Assembly: GCA_964017065.1 (NCBI GenBank)
Contig: OZ024783.1
Location: 9,995,367-10,059,366, forward strand
Reading direction: 5' to 3'
Length of the DNA stretch: 64,000 bases
Source of the DNA: Haliclona indistincta
Lineage: Eukaryota > Porifera > Demospongiae > Haplosclerida > Chalinidae
Position 1 is the first letter of the stretch; every line of letters starts with the position of its first letter. Below the pieces are notes generated by a model. That model searched no databases. It saw nothing but the letters and a program-made list of their open reading frames with translations, and was not told where the DNA came from. Shown here piece after piece: positions 20,186 through 31,712 of the stretch. Made by a program: the position numbers and the translations under genes.

Positions 20186-21725
20186 GTTGAACTGCTCGTA
20201 ACACGATAAACTCACAGAACGTATACATATACAGGTATAGTTATGTTATGCGCTACAAACAAGTGTCATGTATACAGGTGTGCACATAAGCAATGTCTTG
20301 TTGACATACAAAAATTGCTGAAATGTTCCATTTGTTAAATAAATTTACACTCTGTTTATGCACGGAATGATAGTAAATGGCTGTACACTAATGTAAAGAC
20401 TCTATCACATCTTCTCTGGTCTGAGCTGCTGTCATTCTTATAACAATAGCTGTGTGGTTGGTGAAGTACACATATGCTAGTGATAGGAGTACTATAATAA
20501 AGTGTTCATTTCACTTTGAATGATTCTGCTCGATTGGGAAAATCGTTTTGTCAGCTTCCTTTCAAGCATCAACCATCAAGGGATGTACGTAACCATGAAG
20601 ATACAGTTAACAGTTTAAACTTGAAACAAGCGAAGGCATTACAGAAGTAACTCCGGTAGACTATTGATGTCTTCATGTACATAGGAGACCAATGAAGTTG
20701 CCCTGCAGGCATATTTTGCACTCAGAAAGCATGTTTGGCTTGCCATTGTTTGATGCCAGTTGTTGTGCCGCTAAAGGGACTGTATCTTACTATCAGGCAA
20801 ACCAGAGGCTTTTTGATTTTGAAGAGATTGTTATAAAATAAAATAAGTTTTATTGTTAAATGATACTGTTTGCACTAGTGCAGACAGGTGTTAACCCCTG
20901 TGGTAAACACCAAGTTGTTCTGAAGTGCCAAGTGCATTAAGCCAGGGTCTAACAAGTAGCTGTATCCCCATAACAGCCTCATAGTACGGCCTTAGGTACA
21001 AGCATGCAACAATGCCCCGCAGAGGCTCACGCACTCAAACAGCCACTACTAAAAGGCAGCTCAAGCATGGTCACACACATGATAGTCGTTATACTCGCTC
21101 ACTGCTCCGCTGAGCTCTTATTCTCACCCACCTCACCCACCACTCATCCAATACCACTATTGTATGCCACTGTGAAATTGAATAAAAATGGGGGGTTAAG
21201 GTGCCCCGCAGGGGAGTGTCGCCAGCCTGACACGCTTGTCAGACACTCTCAGGACACCTCGGACTACCTTCCTCTTTTAACGCCAAAACCCTGTTGAATA
21301 TAGCTAGAAGGCAGCCTCACCAGCATGTCAGGTGTCACGGAGTTAATTTTATTTCTGATCATCGCATCTTGTAGTCCTAGATCATAGAAAACTCGAATCT
21401 TACTGTGCAGCGAGATAAAGCAACGTACAATCAGCCGGGACGCTTAGCACAAATAACCTTGCTCCCGTTGCCGGGACCGGTCGGCAATTCATTCCCGTAC
21501 TGTTGCCGGGACTTTAACGGCAAACAAACCTGCTCCTGTTGGCGGAATGCGAGCCTTAGCATATTGAATAACAGTAACGATATAGAAAAAGATGATATCT
21601 AAATTTTAAGTATGATAATTAAGAAGAAGAAAAATGTGAAAGATCACTTCTGCTAGTGTACGCAATAAGAAGATAAAATAAGCACAAAACAATGACGCAA
21701 CATTTTTATCACACATTTATCAACA
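20186..21725. other. Intergenic stretch between transporter copies 2 and 3
   Basis: No gene is supported. About 21560-21720 duplicates the sequence just downstream of copy 1 (about 15130-15280; shared AACGATATAGAAAAAGATGA), showing that the duplicated unit includes 3' flank. Confidence 0.5.
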
Positions 21726-23462
21726 TTAAGAGCTTTCAAATGGAACAGTATTGTAACTGTTTGTGCTTTGAAAGAACAATCTCTGTTCTTCCATATACTC
21801 CTCCTCCTGGTCTAACCACTTCTCATGAGTGTCCTCGATCATTGCCTGCACATTGACTATCTCGTCTCGCTGTCGGTAGCGGTAACGTCTGGACATACAT
21901 GAGAACAGCACAAGAGATACCAGGATCAGAAACCCCTTCACACCTTCATAGATCAGCCAGGACCTCCTCTCAGTGATGAGATTGTCTAGAATGCCTACTA
22001 CTAGGTACCTGATGCTGAAGGTGGCATACCACAGACCAATGAACAGCCCCTGGGTAGTGCGAGGAGCCTGGGCACTGATGAACTCAAATACTGTCATGGA
22101 GACAAGCAGAGAAGAGAGACCATTGAGGAGCTGAGGAATGATGAACCACAGGTAGGTGTTGTCAATTAAGTACTTGTACTGATGACAGTCTAAACTGTAA
22201 CTGTAACTGAATTCACAGCCAGTACGAATAATGTAGCATTGTCTACTCGGAGGGTATTGTGCTGGATTTTTAATAACTGAGTGATGTTGCTGCCAGTATG
22301 TGGTGTCATGGTTAACAACCACTATGATATACAAGACTACTTGAAGTAGTGAGAGGTACAGACCTATCCACATTTTTGTCAGCATTCGAACATTCTTCAC
22401 TCTTGGAAACACTTTCATAATCACCAGTCGATACAGTGGTATACCAACTACTGAGACAAGAGTGCTCGAGTGGAGCGGATTGTATATAATCAGTAGCAGT
22501 ACTGGTAGTGAAGGACAGCTGGTCCTCTGGAGCTGTTCTGGAGCAGAGTAGCCATCTCCTGCTAGATGGTATCCAAACAGACACAGAAGGAGTGGAAAGA
22601 TACGAAAGAATGTCTTAGTGTCCTCCACCTCCTCATTGGTGAATGGTCCTCCATACTTGTTCTTTCCAAGGTCAATACGATGTGGAATATCCTCTTCCCA
22701 GTAGGTGAAGGCACTGCGATGCTCAGGGACCTTGTGCTTCCAAGAATACTTGAGAACTTTGTACATATTTTTAAATGGATTAAGTCCAACTTTCTGAATG
22801 TACAAGTGCTTTTTCGTCAACAAAAATCTAATAAGTATGAATGTTACTGCAACAATAACCACAACAAAATAGCCAATTGCGCCCATTCTGCGTAAGCCAT
22901 CATATGAGAGTTGAGGCGATGTGCTATTAATTTTCTTGTTAACTTCGTCAAATATAAAACTACTACCTACAGTATAGAACAATGCTAAACTGCCAACATT
23001 CTGAGCCCAGTAGTACCAGTGGATGAAAGAAATCAGTTTTGGTGTGGGAGCCTCTAGTAACTGATCCAGTCCAAACTGAATGGCATTAGCTTGAAACAAT
23101 CCTAGTCCAGCTGCGTAAATTACACAAAATATAATAGCAAAGAAGTCGCTTACGCCACGTTCCAAGTTTTTAAACTGCTCTAAGTTTAACTCAGCGATGC
23201 CAATTCCATTAATGATAATCGATAAACAAGCGATGAAAATGAAGATACCAAATGACCATTTCAGGCTACGATATCTGGTCAGGTAGACATCTGTCAGGTG
23301 ACCCACGAGTGGATAGAGTAAGAACATTAATCCTATTATAGTGATTGAAAATAATCTTTCAAGCATATTCGATCGAAAGAACAAATATTCTTTCTGATTG
23401 ATATTGCAAAATTCCACCACCAGACAACAGACAATCACTAGCAGAGAACCACGTAGCTTCAT
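21726..23462 (-). CDS. POT/SLC15-like (PTR2) transporter, copy 3
   Basis: A single-exon protein of 578 residues, collinear with copy 1 over its full length. It has the same start MKLRGSLLVIVCCLV, motif-A region, PTR2 signature GLGLFQANAIQFGLDQ, hydrophilic central loop and acidic tail. About 12 hydrophobic segments fit an MFS fold. Copies 1 and 3 differ mainly in the first extracellular loop (after KEYLFF), in the loop and helix after WAQNVGSL, and in the short stretch before the late IPQLL helix. The intervening cytosolic loop is nearly identical in all copies. It probably imports small peptides or related solutes with protons; this is inferred from family, and the specific substrate is not predictable. 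Confidence 0.88.
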   Translation of the reverse strand: MKLRGSLLVIVCCLVVEFCNINQKEYLFFRSNMLERLFSITIIGLMFLLYPLVGHLTDVYLTRYRSLKWSFGIFIFIACLSIIINGIGIAELNLEQFKNLERGVSDFFAIIFCVIYAAGLGLFQANAIQFGLDQLLEAPTPKLISFIHWYYWAQNVGSLALFYTVGSSFIFDEVNKKINSTSPQLSYDGLRRMGAIGYFVVVIVAVTFILIRFLLTKKHLYIQKVGLNPFKNMYKVLKYSWKHKVPEHRSAFTYWEEDIPHRIDLGKNKYGGPFTNEEVEDTKTFFRIFPLLLCLFGYHLAGDGYSAPEQLQRTSCPSLPVLLLIIYNPLHSSTLVSVVGIPLYRLVIMKVFPRVKNVRMLTKMWIGLYLSLLQVVLYIIVVVNHDTTYWQQHHSVIKNPAQYPPSRQCYIIRTGCEFSYSYSLDCHQYKYLIDNTYLWFIIPQLLNGLSSLLVSMTVFEFISAQAPRTTQGLFIGLWYATFSIRYLVVGILDNLITERRSWLIYEGVKGFLILVSLVLFSCMSRRYRYRQRDEIVNVQAMIEDTHEKWLDQEEEYMEEQRLFFQSTNSYNTVPFESS

Positions 23463-25135
23463 GTTGAACTAATCGTAATTGTGAAGTGTACGCTTAAAAT
23501 ACAGAAACAGCAATTTTGTATTATACACTAGAATTTATGTATCAATAAACAACCACAATGTTTTCCAAACAAAGAATAGCCAAGTGATGAATAAACAACT
23601 TGTGTGTTAAGCCAACTACTTTAGATAATGTAGGACAAAATTTCTAGATAATAGAAGTCTTTCTGAGCTGTAGACAGTATTACTGGCAATGATTTAAAGT
23701 GTGTGAAGTATAAACAATTTGTTTATGCATGAGTTGATAATAAATGTCAAAACTTAAAGCTATACAAACGAGAGCTGAAGCCGATGGAGTAGTATCAGTT
23801 TCCAGTTAGTAGTTGTAAATAATAATTCTAATTGAAAGTGGTCATCAAGGTTAGCCAGATACATACAAATCACGATATAACTCAAGAATAAAGATGTTCA
23901 GTACAAGTTAAGTAATCACATTCATATCATAACCAGAACAAAGAGCCTTCAAAGACAGTGAAAGACAAATGGATAGAAGAATAGACATAACCTTTACACA
24001 TGCATGACAAGTGTTAAAATGTTATGAATACCAAATGAGTGTAAACAGCATCGGTAAGGTAACAGTTATTTAGGTTTGGTTGACAATAAACTATATCATA
24101 ACACATTCATATACTGCTAAAGAAATGTTCTACTGACACGTGTATACAGTCAACAGTGAAGGAAAATGTACAGGTACATTAAAAGTACTCTGACAGCCCC
24201 GCCCCTTCGCAATTCAGTGGAAGGATCTAGTGTCACTAATATTAAAAAGTTGTACTGGTAGCTGTGATTGAATCAGATTGCAGAAACGTATGGTATAATC
24301 AATTAACTACAAATATTCATGGAAGGAATGTTCGTATCCATGCGGTACTGTGCAGCCAAAGGTTTTGGTGAAATTGGGCAAACTTGATCTACTGTTTTTT
24401 GGCAGCTATTTCTGCTCGTTCTTGCGTGGGTGTAGTATCCCATAATAACCTTAATGGTATGACACACTATATCAACTGGTTATAAGTAGCACTGTCACTA
24501 ACAGTGACTGTCGATTAGTGACAACATAGCATCATCTGCATGTTGTACAAACAAGGATAGTCTTCCTCTCCTCAGCCTCTGTGATGGAAAGAACAGGACC
24601 AATGCTCTCCCAGTCAACAATATGGCGAGACAGCCGGACCAGATCACTGTCACTGCATGTAGAGGCAAGAGCTTCGACTAAGCCGATCAGTAAGTTAGTT
24701 ATGTAAACACCATTACGTATAAGAATCTAACAAATAATGCATTACTCAAAAGAGCAAATGCACAATACATTAACATTTTTCGTTCTACGACCAACAAAAC
24801 AATCACACAATAATGCTGTGCATGCAGTGATGCAGTAGTTCTCAACAGCCAAAACGTTGTCATTCCCTGACTGGTACACTAGTTAACATGCATTGCATCA
24901 TAGCAGCAACTCAATATGAGCTGGTTTGTTGTATCCGTCGGCGAAGTCAAACTTGTGAAATGCTCAGATAATTCATGTTGTGCTGTATTATTGAAAATTT
25001 AACGTCATGCTCATAAATGAGGTACAAAAATTAAACTGGCTTTGATGTCACTCACGTATTGCCCTCTATTGTATGCATGTGAGTATGCACGTGAGCTGCC
25101 TATTTCATCTGGTCATAAGTTCATGCAGTAACTAT
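23463..25135. other. Intergenic stretch before the membrane-protein array
   Basis: AT-rich, with no gene or clear repeat recognised. It separates the minus-strand transporter cluster from the plus-strand array and may hold divergent promoters. Confidence 0.4.
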
Positions 25136-25336
25136 GTCATAATGTTATGCAACTTGTTTTACATCAGCAGTTATTCTTTATACTGAAAGTGACTTATGTC
25201 ACTGTAAAACACCAAAATGATCACAGAAACTACAGGAAGGTGTGTTTAGGAAGAGGTCAAATCAACAATAAAGTTAGTTACAAATAGTCAAACTGCCATA
25301 CCGCACTGAAAATAAAATCGTTCTTTGCAAAGGACA
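25136..25336 (+). promoter_or_regulatory. Conserved upstream block of the array, copy at gene 1
   Basis: The 200 bp before gene 1 is repeated before genes 2 (30536-30728), 3 (31676-31712 and 32329-32487), 4 (34247-34434) and, more weakly, 5 (36045-36168). Shared pieces include CATAATGTTATG, ATTCTTTATACTGAAAGT and GTCACTGTAAAA. Because it is kept with each gene copy it probably includes promoter and 5' UTR. No classical TATA box position can be fixed. Confidence 0.55.
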
Positions 25337-26221
25337 ATGGAGGCAACAGGACAGAACTACACCTTCTACTTCATAAGAGAATACTTGCCGCCAATGATAT
25401 TTTGGGTTTTGTGCATGGCATTATCACTCCTTCTTATTCCAGTACAACTTCTGCTCAATCGATCTCCTAAACTTAAAAGGTATGTCAAGACTCAATTCTT
25501 GATAAAGCATATTTTCAGCACAATGCTGAATAATTACATTGATAAGTCTGGGAAACAAATCTACACTATATTGAACTACAAAGTTCCAGAGAGGTACAAA
25601 GTCATGATGTTGGCTATGATGTTTTCTATGACAGGAGCTGGAGGACTGATATTTTGGGATATTTATCTATTTGAAGATTCGTACACTTGCAGCACTGATC
25701 CAGACCTAGCTTGCTTTCCTGCACAACCAAATATAACCACTCCACGTTTGGACTGCTCTAACACAAGCTTTTTGGAAGACAGGAACATCTCCTCCATCAT
25801 CTGCTACAGGCTTGTGTACAAACTAGGCCAAGCCACTGGAGGTGCACTTGGTATAATAACAACGAATGTCTTGTTTATTGTAGTCATCACTGTGCTTCTT
25901 CTTAAAGTGTCTAGTGGAAGTGAATGGAACAAGCGTCGTGCAATGCTCACTATAGCTATACAGATCACTATAGTAGTGATAACACTAGTCGTAACAGTTT
26001 CAATATGTTTTCTTCCTGGTCCAAAAACCACTACTCTTGAAAAACTAATCATTCGTCTGATGCTAAATCTATCTTTTCACTATACAATATTGTATAGTAC
26101 TGTGCTCTTTCCTTGGTGGTCTTTCAGTACAATAAACGACAAAGATGACAACAAGGAGAATGATAAAGAGGAAAGCAATGGAGAGTATAGAAGAGTAAGA
26201 GGAACATCAATACCAATATGA
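25337..26221 (+). CDS. Array gene 1: five-TM Cys-loop membrane protein (intact)
   Basis: A 294-residue, single-exon protein of a family I do not recognise. Predicted layout: short N-terminus with N-glycosylation site NYT (outside); TM1 about 18-40; basic cytosolic loop 41-87; TM2 88-110; extracellular loop with cysteines at 118, 126, 140 and 156 and sites NIT, NTS and NIS; TM3 163-190, starting with a glycine zipper (G164, G168, G172); short basic loop; TM4 202-226; TM5 240-262, ending FPWWSF; acidic cytosolic tail ending YRRVRGTSIPI. YRRV fits a YxxPhi endocytic signal, and the terminal IPI could be a class II PDZ ligand (inference). The ATG at 25337 matches the MEATGQ start of paralogues; upstream in-frame codons lack an ATG. 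Likely a plasma- or endosomal-membrane receptor, channel or adhesion protein. Confidence 0.85.
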   Translation: MEATGQNYTFYFIREYLPPMIFWVLCMALSLLLIPVQLLLNRSPKLKRYVKTQFLIKHIFSTMLNNYIDKSGKQIYTILNYKVPERYKVMMLAMMFSMTGAGGLIFWDIYLFEDSYTCSTDPDLACFPAQPNITTPRLDCSNTSFLEDRNISSIICYRLVYKLGQATGGALGIITTNVLFIVVITVLLLKVSSGSEWNKRRAMLTIAIQITIVVITLVVTVSICFLPGPKTTTLEKLIIRLMLNLSFHYTILYSTVLFPWWSFSTINDKDDNKENDKEESNGEYRRVRGTSIPI

Positions 26222-26361
26222 GTCTGAGAAAATGCACAAAGTGTAGCAACATACAGACTTCTGGTACATGTTTGTCTGTACTGCTCTTTACCTGTATGTC
26301 TTGTTTAGTAGAATCAATAACTATAGTAGCATTAATGATCATGTCTTAACAAAACCACTAC

Positions 26362-27432
26362 TTGTACTATAGTATCCACTGTGACACACCTGTACTATAG
26401 TATCCACTGTGACACACCTGTACTATAGTATCCACTGTGACACACCTGTACTATAGTATCCACTGTGACACACCTGTACTATAGTATCCACTGTGACACA
26501 CCTGTACTATAGTATCCACTGTGACACACCTGTACTATAGTATCCACTGTGACACACCTGTACTATAGTATCCACTGTGACACACCTGTACTATAGTATC
26601 CACTGTGACACACCTGTACTATAGTATCCACTGTGACACACCTGTACTATAGTATCCACTGTGACACACCTGTACTATAGTATCCACTGTGACACACCTG
26701 TACTATAGTATCCACTGTGACACACCTGTACTATAGTATCCACTGTGACACACCTGTACTATAGTATCCACTGTGACACACCTGTACTATAGTATCCACT
26801 GTGACACACCTGTACTATAGTATCCACTGTGACACACCTGTACTATAGTATCCACTGTGACACACCTGTACTATAGTATCCACTGTGACACACCTGTACT
26901 ATAGTATCCACTGTGACACACCTGTACTATAGTATCCACTGTGACACACCTGTACTATAGTATCCACTGTGACACACCTGTACTATAGTATCCACTGTGA
27001 CACACCTGTACTATAGTATCCACTGTGACACACCTGTACTATAGTATCCACTGTGACACACCTGTACTATAGTATCCACTGTGACACACCTGTACTATAG
27101 TATCCACTGTGACACACCTGTACTATAGTATCCACTGTGACACACCTGTACTATAGTATCCACTGTGACACACCTGTACTATAGTATCCACTGTGACACA
27201 CCTGTACTATAGTATCCACTGTGACACACCTGTACTATAGTATCCACTGTGACACACCTGTACTATAGTATCCACTGTGACACACCTGTACTATAGTATC
27301 CACTGTGACACACCTGTACTATAGTATCCACTGTGACACACCTGTACTATAGTATCCACTGTGACACACCTGTACTATAGTATCCACTGTGACACACCTG
27401 TACTATAGTATCCACTGTGACACACCTGTACT
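26362..27432. repeat. 28-bp minisatellite, about 38 units
   Basis: The unit CCTGTACTATAGTATCC followed by ACTGTGACACA is repeated head-to-tail about 38 times with no visible variation apart from the first and last partial units. There are no spacers. The paralogous position downstream of gene 3 (33523-33596) has only about 2.5 units, so the large array expanded after the genes duplicated. Confidence 0.98.
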
Positions 27433-27771
27433 CGATGTTTTAGTTGAAATAATTGTGTTCACTTCACTCATTGACTTCCTGCATGTTGCTGACTTATTAT
27501 AATAATTACGTTATATTTTATTGTATCACGTGATTCTGTCTGCCTCGTGCTATATTATAATCATATTTCAATCAGCTGAGCTGCCTTGTGGTGTACCCAC
27601 TTGATATAACGCGCAATCTCAACAGTTTTATTACAAGAATAATGTAAACAAAAATGGAATTTCAAGTAATAATTATTATCAGATTAACTCTGGTAATGGC
27701 GATGTATTGAGGTATTCAAGGTTCTGATTGTACATTTATCCTTTTGTAAATGCTAAATAAAAGATAATAAT

Positions 27772-28993
27772 TATTAGGGAGTCACGGTAGTGACTCCCTA
27801 TGTAGGGATGAACGAGAAAACAAGATGGCGGCTACATACAATGTATTAGCGTTCAAACGCTGATATTCCGCCTTGTGATGAATTTTAAACGTCCAAAATC
27901 ACTTAGATCTGCTCTCTAGCGTTGCCCCATCTTACAGTAGCAAGGAGATCGCTCGGAATTGTTACTAAAGTGACGAACCTGGAAACGGTGAAAATCGAGT
28001 TTCGTCATCTTCGTCTTCTTCTTTCTTCTTCTTCTTTCTTCAGCGCGCCTAGCGCCTTTATGCGAGCAGTGCCGAGACCAAAACACCCACGAACAGTCGT
28101 GAAATTCTCCTGGCAGGTGCCTTTCGAACTTCGTTTTTAACGAAAGGGCAATATAAATTCCGCGACTTCTCGATCGTGATCCATTGTCAGCTAAGTGTTA
28201 GACGCCATTATTGTGATTGCGCAATACGCACGTGACCAAGCAGTTGTTAGCGCACGTGACCAAGCACTAGCTTGAGTATCGCCGCGCCGTATCAATCACA
28301 GAGAACACATAATTTACTTGTCTTGAGTCTTCGAAGAACGGTAAGCTCGTGTAGGATCACTATTCTGCGCTTGCCAGACTATTATAACCTGTCCTCCGTG
28401 TCTACAAACAAGTGTGGGCGGGGCTCGTGTGCACTGCACGCATGTATGCGTAGGCGAGCTGATATGACAATCAATTTTTAGCTGTAATAAGAAAAGGCAT
28501 CAACAACAGTTAAAGTAAACTAATGGTGGAAACAAAGACGGCTCAGTACATGCATAATATTGAACTGCACTTCACTGAAAAAGAAAAAAGGACACAAACA
28601 AGAAATTAAAAAGATTTCTATCGAAATCAAAAGGATGTAGTGATGAAGAAATCTTCTACTGGTCCACAATGTAAACCAACAAGGAACAACCATGGAATGG
28701 TAACACGATTGACTTGCTAACAGACCATAGATCCCTACATCAGTGGCTGTACTTAAGATCGATATTTTGTCTCAAGCTGAATTCAATTCAATGCACGTCA
28801 TGTGTCAGTCAACAGCAACTAGCTGAACTAGCTATAGTCAGCCACAGCAGCCACTGATGTAGGGATCTATGGTCTGTTAGCAAGTCAATCGTGTTACCAT
28901 TCCATGGTTGTTCCTTGTTGGTTTACATTGTGGACCAGTAGAAGATTTCTTCATCACTACATCCTTTTGATTTCGATAGAAATCTTTTTAATT
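27772..28993 (-). mobile_element. Hairpin-ended foldback element, copy A
   Basis: An element of about 1.2 kb. One end is a hairpin GGGAGTCACGGTAGTGACTCCC. The other is a long foldback with arms of about 130 bp (28610-28740 and 28860-28990, each containing GACTTGCTAACAGACCATAG or its inverse). The paralogous flank at about 33920 is an uninterrupted AAAGATATAATCAAAG, so insertion was between A and T with no target duplication. Read on the minus strand the element ends hairpin-CTAA followed by T. No replication or transposase frame is present. Confidence 0.8.
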
Positions 28994-29153
28994 TCTTGTA
29001 ATCAAAGTCATGGTTCTGAAACTGAAACGTAGATTAAAAAGCCAAAATAGTGACCCACTATTGTTGTGGTGAAAAACTACTTACAGCTAATATAGAAGCA
29101 CGTCCATGTTATTCATTGCCCATAATGGTCCAAGAGAGAAATAGTAAACTATT

Positions 29154-30367
29154 AGGGAGGCACGGTAGTGACTCCCTATGTAGGGTTGAACGAGAAAACA
29201 AGATGGCGGCTGCATACAATGTATTAGCGTTCAAACGCTGATATTTCGCCTGGTGATGACTTGTATACGTCAAAAGACAGTTAAATCTGCCCTCTGGCGT
29301 TGCCCCATCTTACAGTAGCAAGGAGATTGCTCGAAATTGATACTAAAGTGACGAACCTGGAAACGGTGAAAATCGTGTTTCGTCATCTTCGTTTTCATCT
29401 TCTTTCTTCAGCGCGCCTAGCGCCTTTACGCGAGCAATGCCGAGACCAAAACACCCACGAACAGTCGTGAAATTCTCCTGGCAGGTGCCTTTTGAACTTT
29501 GTTTTTAGCGAAACGGCGATATAAATTCAGCGATTTCTCGATCGTGATCCATTGTCAGCTAAGTGTGATACGCCATTATTGTGATTGCGCAATACGCACG
29601 TCACCAAGCAGTGGTTAGCGCACGTGACCAAGCACTAGCTTGAGTATCGCCACGCCGTATGGATCACGGAGAACACATATTTGTCTGGAGTCTTCGAATA
29701 ACGGTAAGCTCGTATAGGATCACCATTCTGTGCTTGCCAGATAATTACAACCGCCGTACAGGTCTACAAGCAAGTGTGGGCGGGGCTCGTATCCACTGCA
29801 TGCATGCATGCGTAGGCGAGCTGATAATTATAACAATTATTTTTAGCTACAAGTTTAAAATTGTTAATAATAAAGAAAAACCATCAGCAACAGGAAAACT
29901 AAACCAATGGTGGAAACAAAGACAGCTCAGTACGTGCATGATATTGAACTGCACTTCACTGAAAAAGAAAAAAGGACACAAACAAGAAAATTAAAAAGAT
30001 TTCTATCGAAATCAAAAGGATGTAGGGTTGTAAAATCTACCACTGGTCCACAATGTAAACTAACAAGGAACAAGCATGGAATGGTGACACGATTGACTTG
30101 CTAACAGACCATAGATCCCTACATCAGTGGCTGTACATAAGATCAATATTTTGTCACAAGCTAAATGCACGTTAGGTGTCAGTCAACGGCAACTACCTGA
30201 ACTAGCTATAACCAACCACAGCAGCCACTGATGTAGGGATCTATGGTCTGTTAGCAAGTCAATCGTGTTACCATTCCATGCTTGTTCCTTGTTAGTTTAC
30301 ATTGTGGACCAGTGGTAGATTTCACAACCCTACATCCTTTTGATTTCGATAGAAATCTTTTTAATTA
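29154..30367 (-). mobile_element. Hairpin-ended foldback element, copy B
   Basis: Same family and orientation as copy A, about 160 bp downstream. The terminal hairpin is GGGAGGCACGGTAGTGACTCCC-like, and foldback arms lie at about 29990-30120 and 30225-30367. The empty site is preserved in the flank of gene 4 at about 34075-34090 (AAACTATTCCATT): insertion fell exactly between A and T without duplication. A 65-codon frame (29907-30104) runs through the left arm, but it is interrupted in copy A and has no recognised domain. Confidence 0.82.
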
Positions 30368-30728
30368 TCTTCCATTTAGTTATGTATAGAGCTTGTGTTA
30401 TACACAAACCAGTATCAGTTCGATTCAAGCAATGCTAAATGATATTTGGGAAAAAACTTTCACTTTTATATTCCATACTATTGTGCAATGGTTAATACTT
30501 CTATTGTACACAGACAGTATGTGAATTGCTAGTTTGTATCAACTATGTTATAATGTTATGCAGCTTGTTTACAATAGCAATGTATTCTTTATACTGAAAG
30601 TAGCTTACATCACAGTAAAAATGTCAAAGAAAGTGTACAGGAAGAGCTTGGTCAAATAATCAACAAACTGACGGTACAGCCCTACTGACAGCTAGCACTG
30701 AGAAAAAATTGCGCTCTTTACAAGGACA

Positions 30729-31060
30729 ATGGAGGCAACAGGACAGACCTATAGCTACTACTTCACTAGAGAGTTCTTGCCACCATTAATCCTCTTTGTC
30801 CTGTACACAGCACTATCGCTCCTTCTTATTCCAGTACAACTTATGCTCAATGGATGTCCTAGACTTAAAAGGTATTTTAAGACTCAATTCTTGATAAAGC
30901 GAGTTTTCAACACTTTGTTGAATAAATCAACAGACAAGAATGGAAAAACGATTTACATTATAATGAAATACAGAGTTCCAGCGAGACACAAGGTCATGAT
31001 GTTGGCTATGGCACTTTCTATGTTAAGAGGTAGAGGAGTGACATTAATTTTTATTTATCC
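30729..31060 (+). pseudogene. Array gene 2: truncated five-TM family copy
   Basis: It starts MEATGQ and matches gene 4 closely through TM1, the cytosolic loop and the beginning of TM2. Homology stops near 31055, after a G-to-A-type divergence and loss of the FCDIYLFE block. The frame then runs 30 or so codons into unrelated sequence and stops at 31157. The Cys loop, TM3-TM5 and tail are absent. It has the family upstream block at 30536-30728, so it could still be transcribed. Best seen as a partial duplication or a copy cut by a rearrangement. Confidence 0.82.
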
Positions 31061-31675
31061 ATTTCTAATCATATCTGAGCATATTGTTTTTTGTCATACC
31101 AACTCATTGCAAGCGCTTACCCATCAGCATGAACACCAGGTGATTAAACTACCGTGAGATTTACGAGAGATGAGAAATACGTGATTAACTCATTTTCAGT
31201 CTGGTTTATCCGCCATCTTGTTTCGTGCCCACCCTAAATATGCCACGACTACCGCGTGGCATAATAGAATACTACACCTGCTGTAGATCTGTTAATAAAC
31301 CAAACATGCATCTTCACTATTGGGTTAATATCCTGATTAGCTATTATATGGCAGCTTTGCCTTTATAAACTCTTCTGACAGCAACTGTTCCAAAGACACT
31401 AGCCATGTTCTGAAGCTCTTGATTCAAGGCTTAGGTGACTGCTGTTTTCAATGAAAGACTTCTGAACGTTACACATTATTTTGTGTACTTGAATGTTTTC
31501 ACTACCGCAAGTGATATGAACATGCACAATACTATGACTTAACTTTGAACATGCACAATACTATGACTTAACTTTGAACATGCACAATACTATGACTTAA
31601 CTTTCAAAGTTAGTTTTGCTAAAGACACTGTGTATGTGATAATGATGCCTCTGTACTTTCATCCGGTCATGAGTT
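31061..31675. other. Non-coding stretch with a 29-bp triplicate repeat
   Basis: No gene beyond the run-on tail of array gene 2. At about 31515-31603 a 29-bp unit beginning GAACATGCACAATACTATGA occurs three times in tandem. Confidence 0.7.
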
Positions 31676-31712
31676 CTTGTATCAACTATGTCATAATATT
31701 ATGCAACTTGTT

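Noticed and set aside
25325..25336. N-terminal extension MQRT before MEATGQ in array gene 1 (likewise at 32476)
   Set aside because: The extension begins at TTG, not ATG; paralogues agree on MEATGQ.
26362..27432. Regular 28-bp repeats resembling a CRISPR array
   Set aside because: Units abut directly with no spacers, and the genome is eukaryotic; it is a minisatellite.
27922..30104. Several 60-110 codon frames in the 28-30 kb region as genes
   Set aside because: They lie in foldback transposon copies A and B, are not conserved in frame between copies, and match no domain.
30729..31157. Array gene 2 as a genuine short two-helix protein
   Set aside because: Homology ends abruptly inside TM2 and the last 30 codons are unrelated sequence; a truncated copy is simpler.
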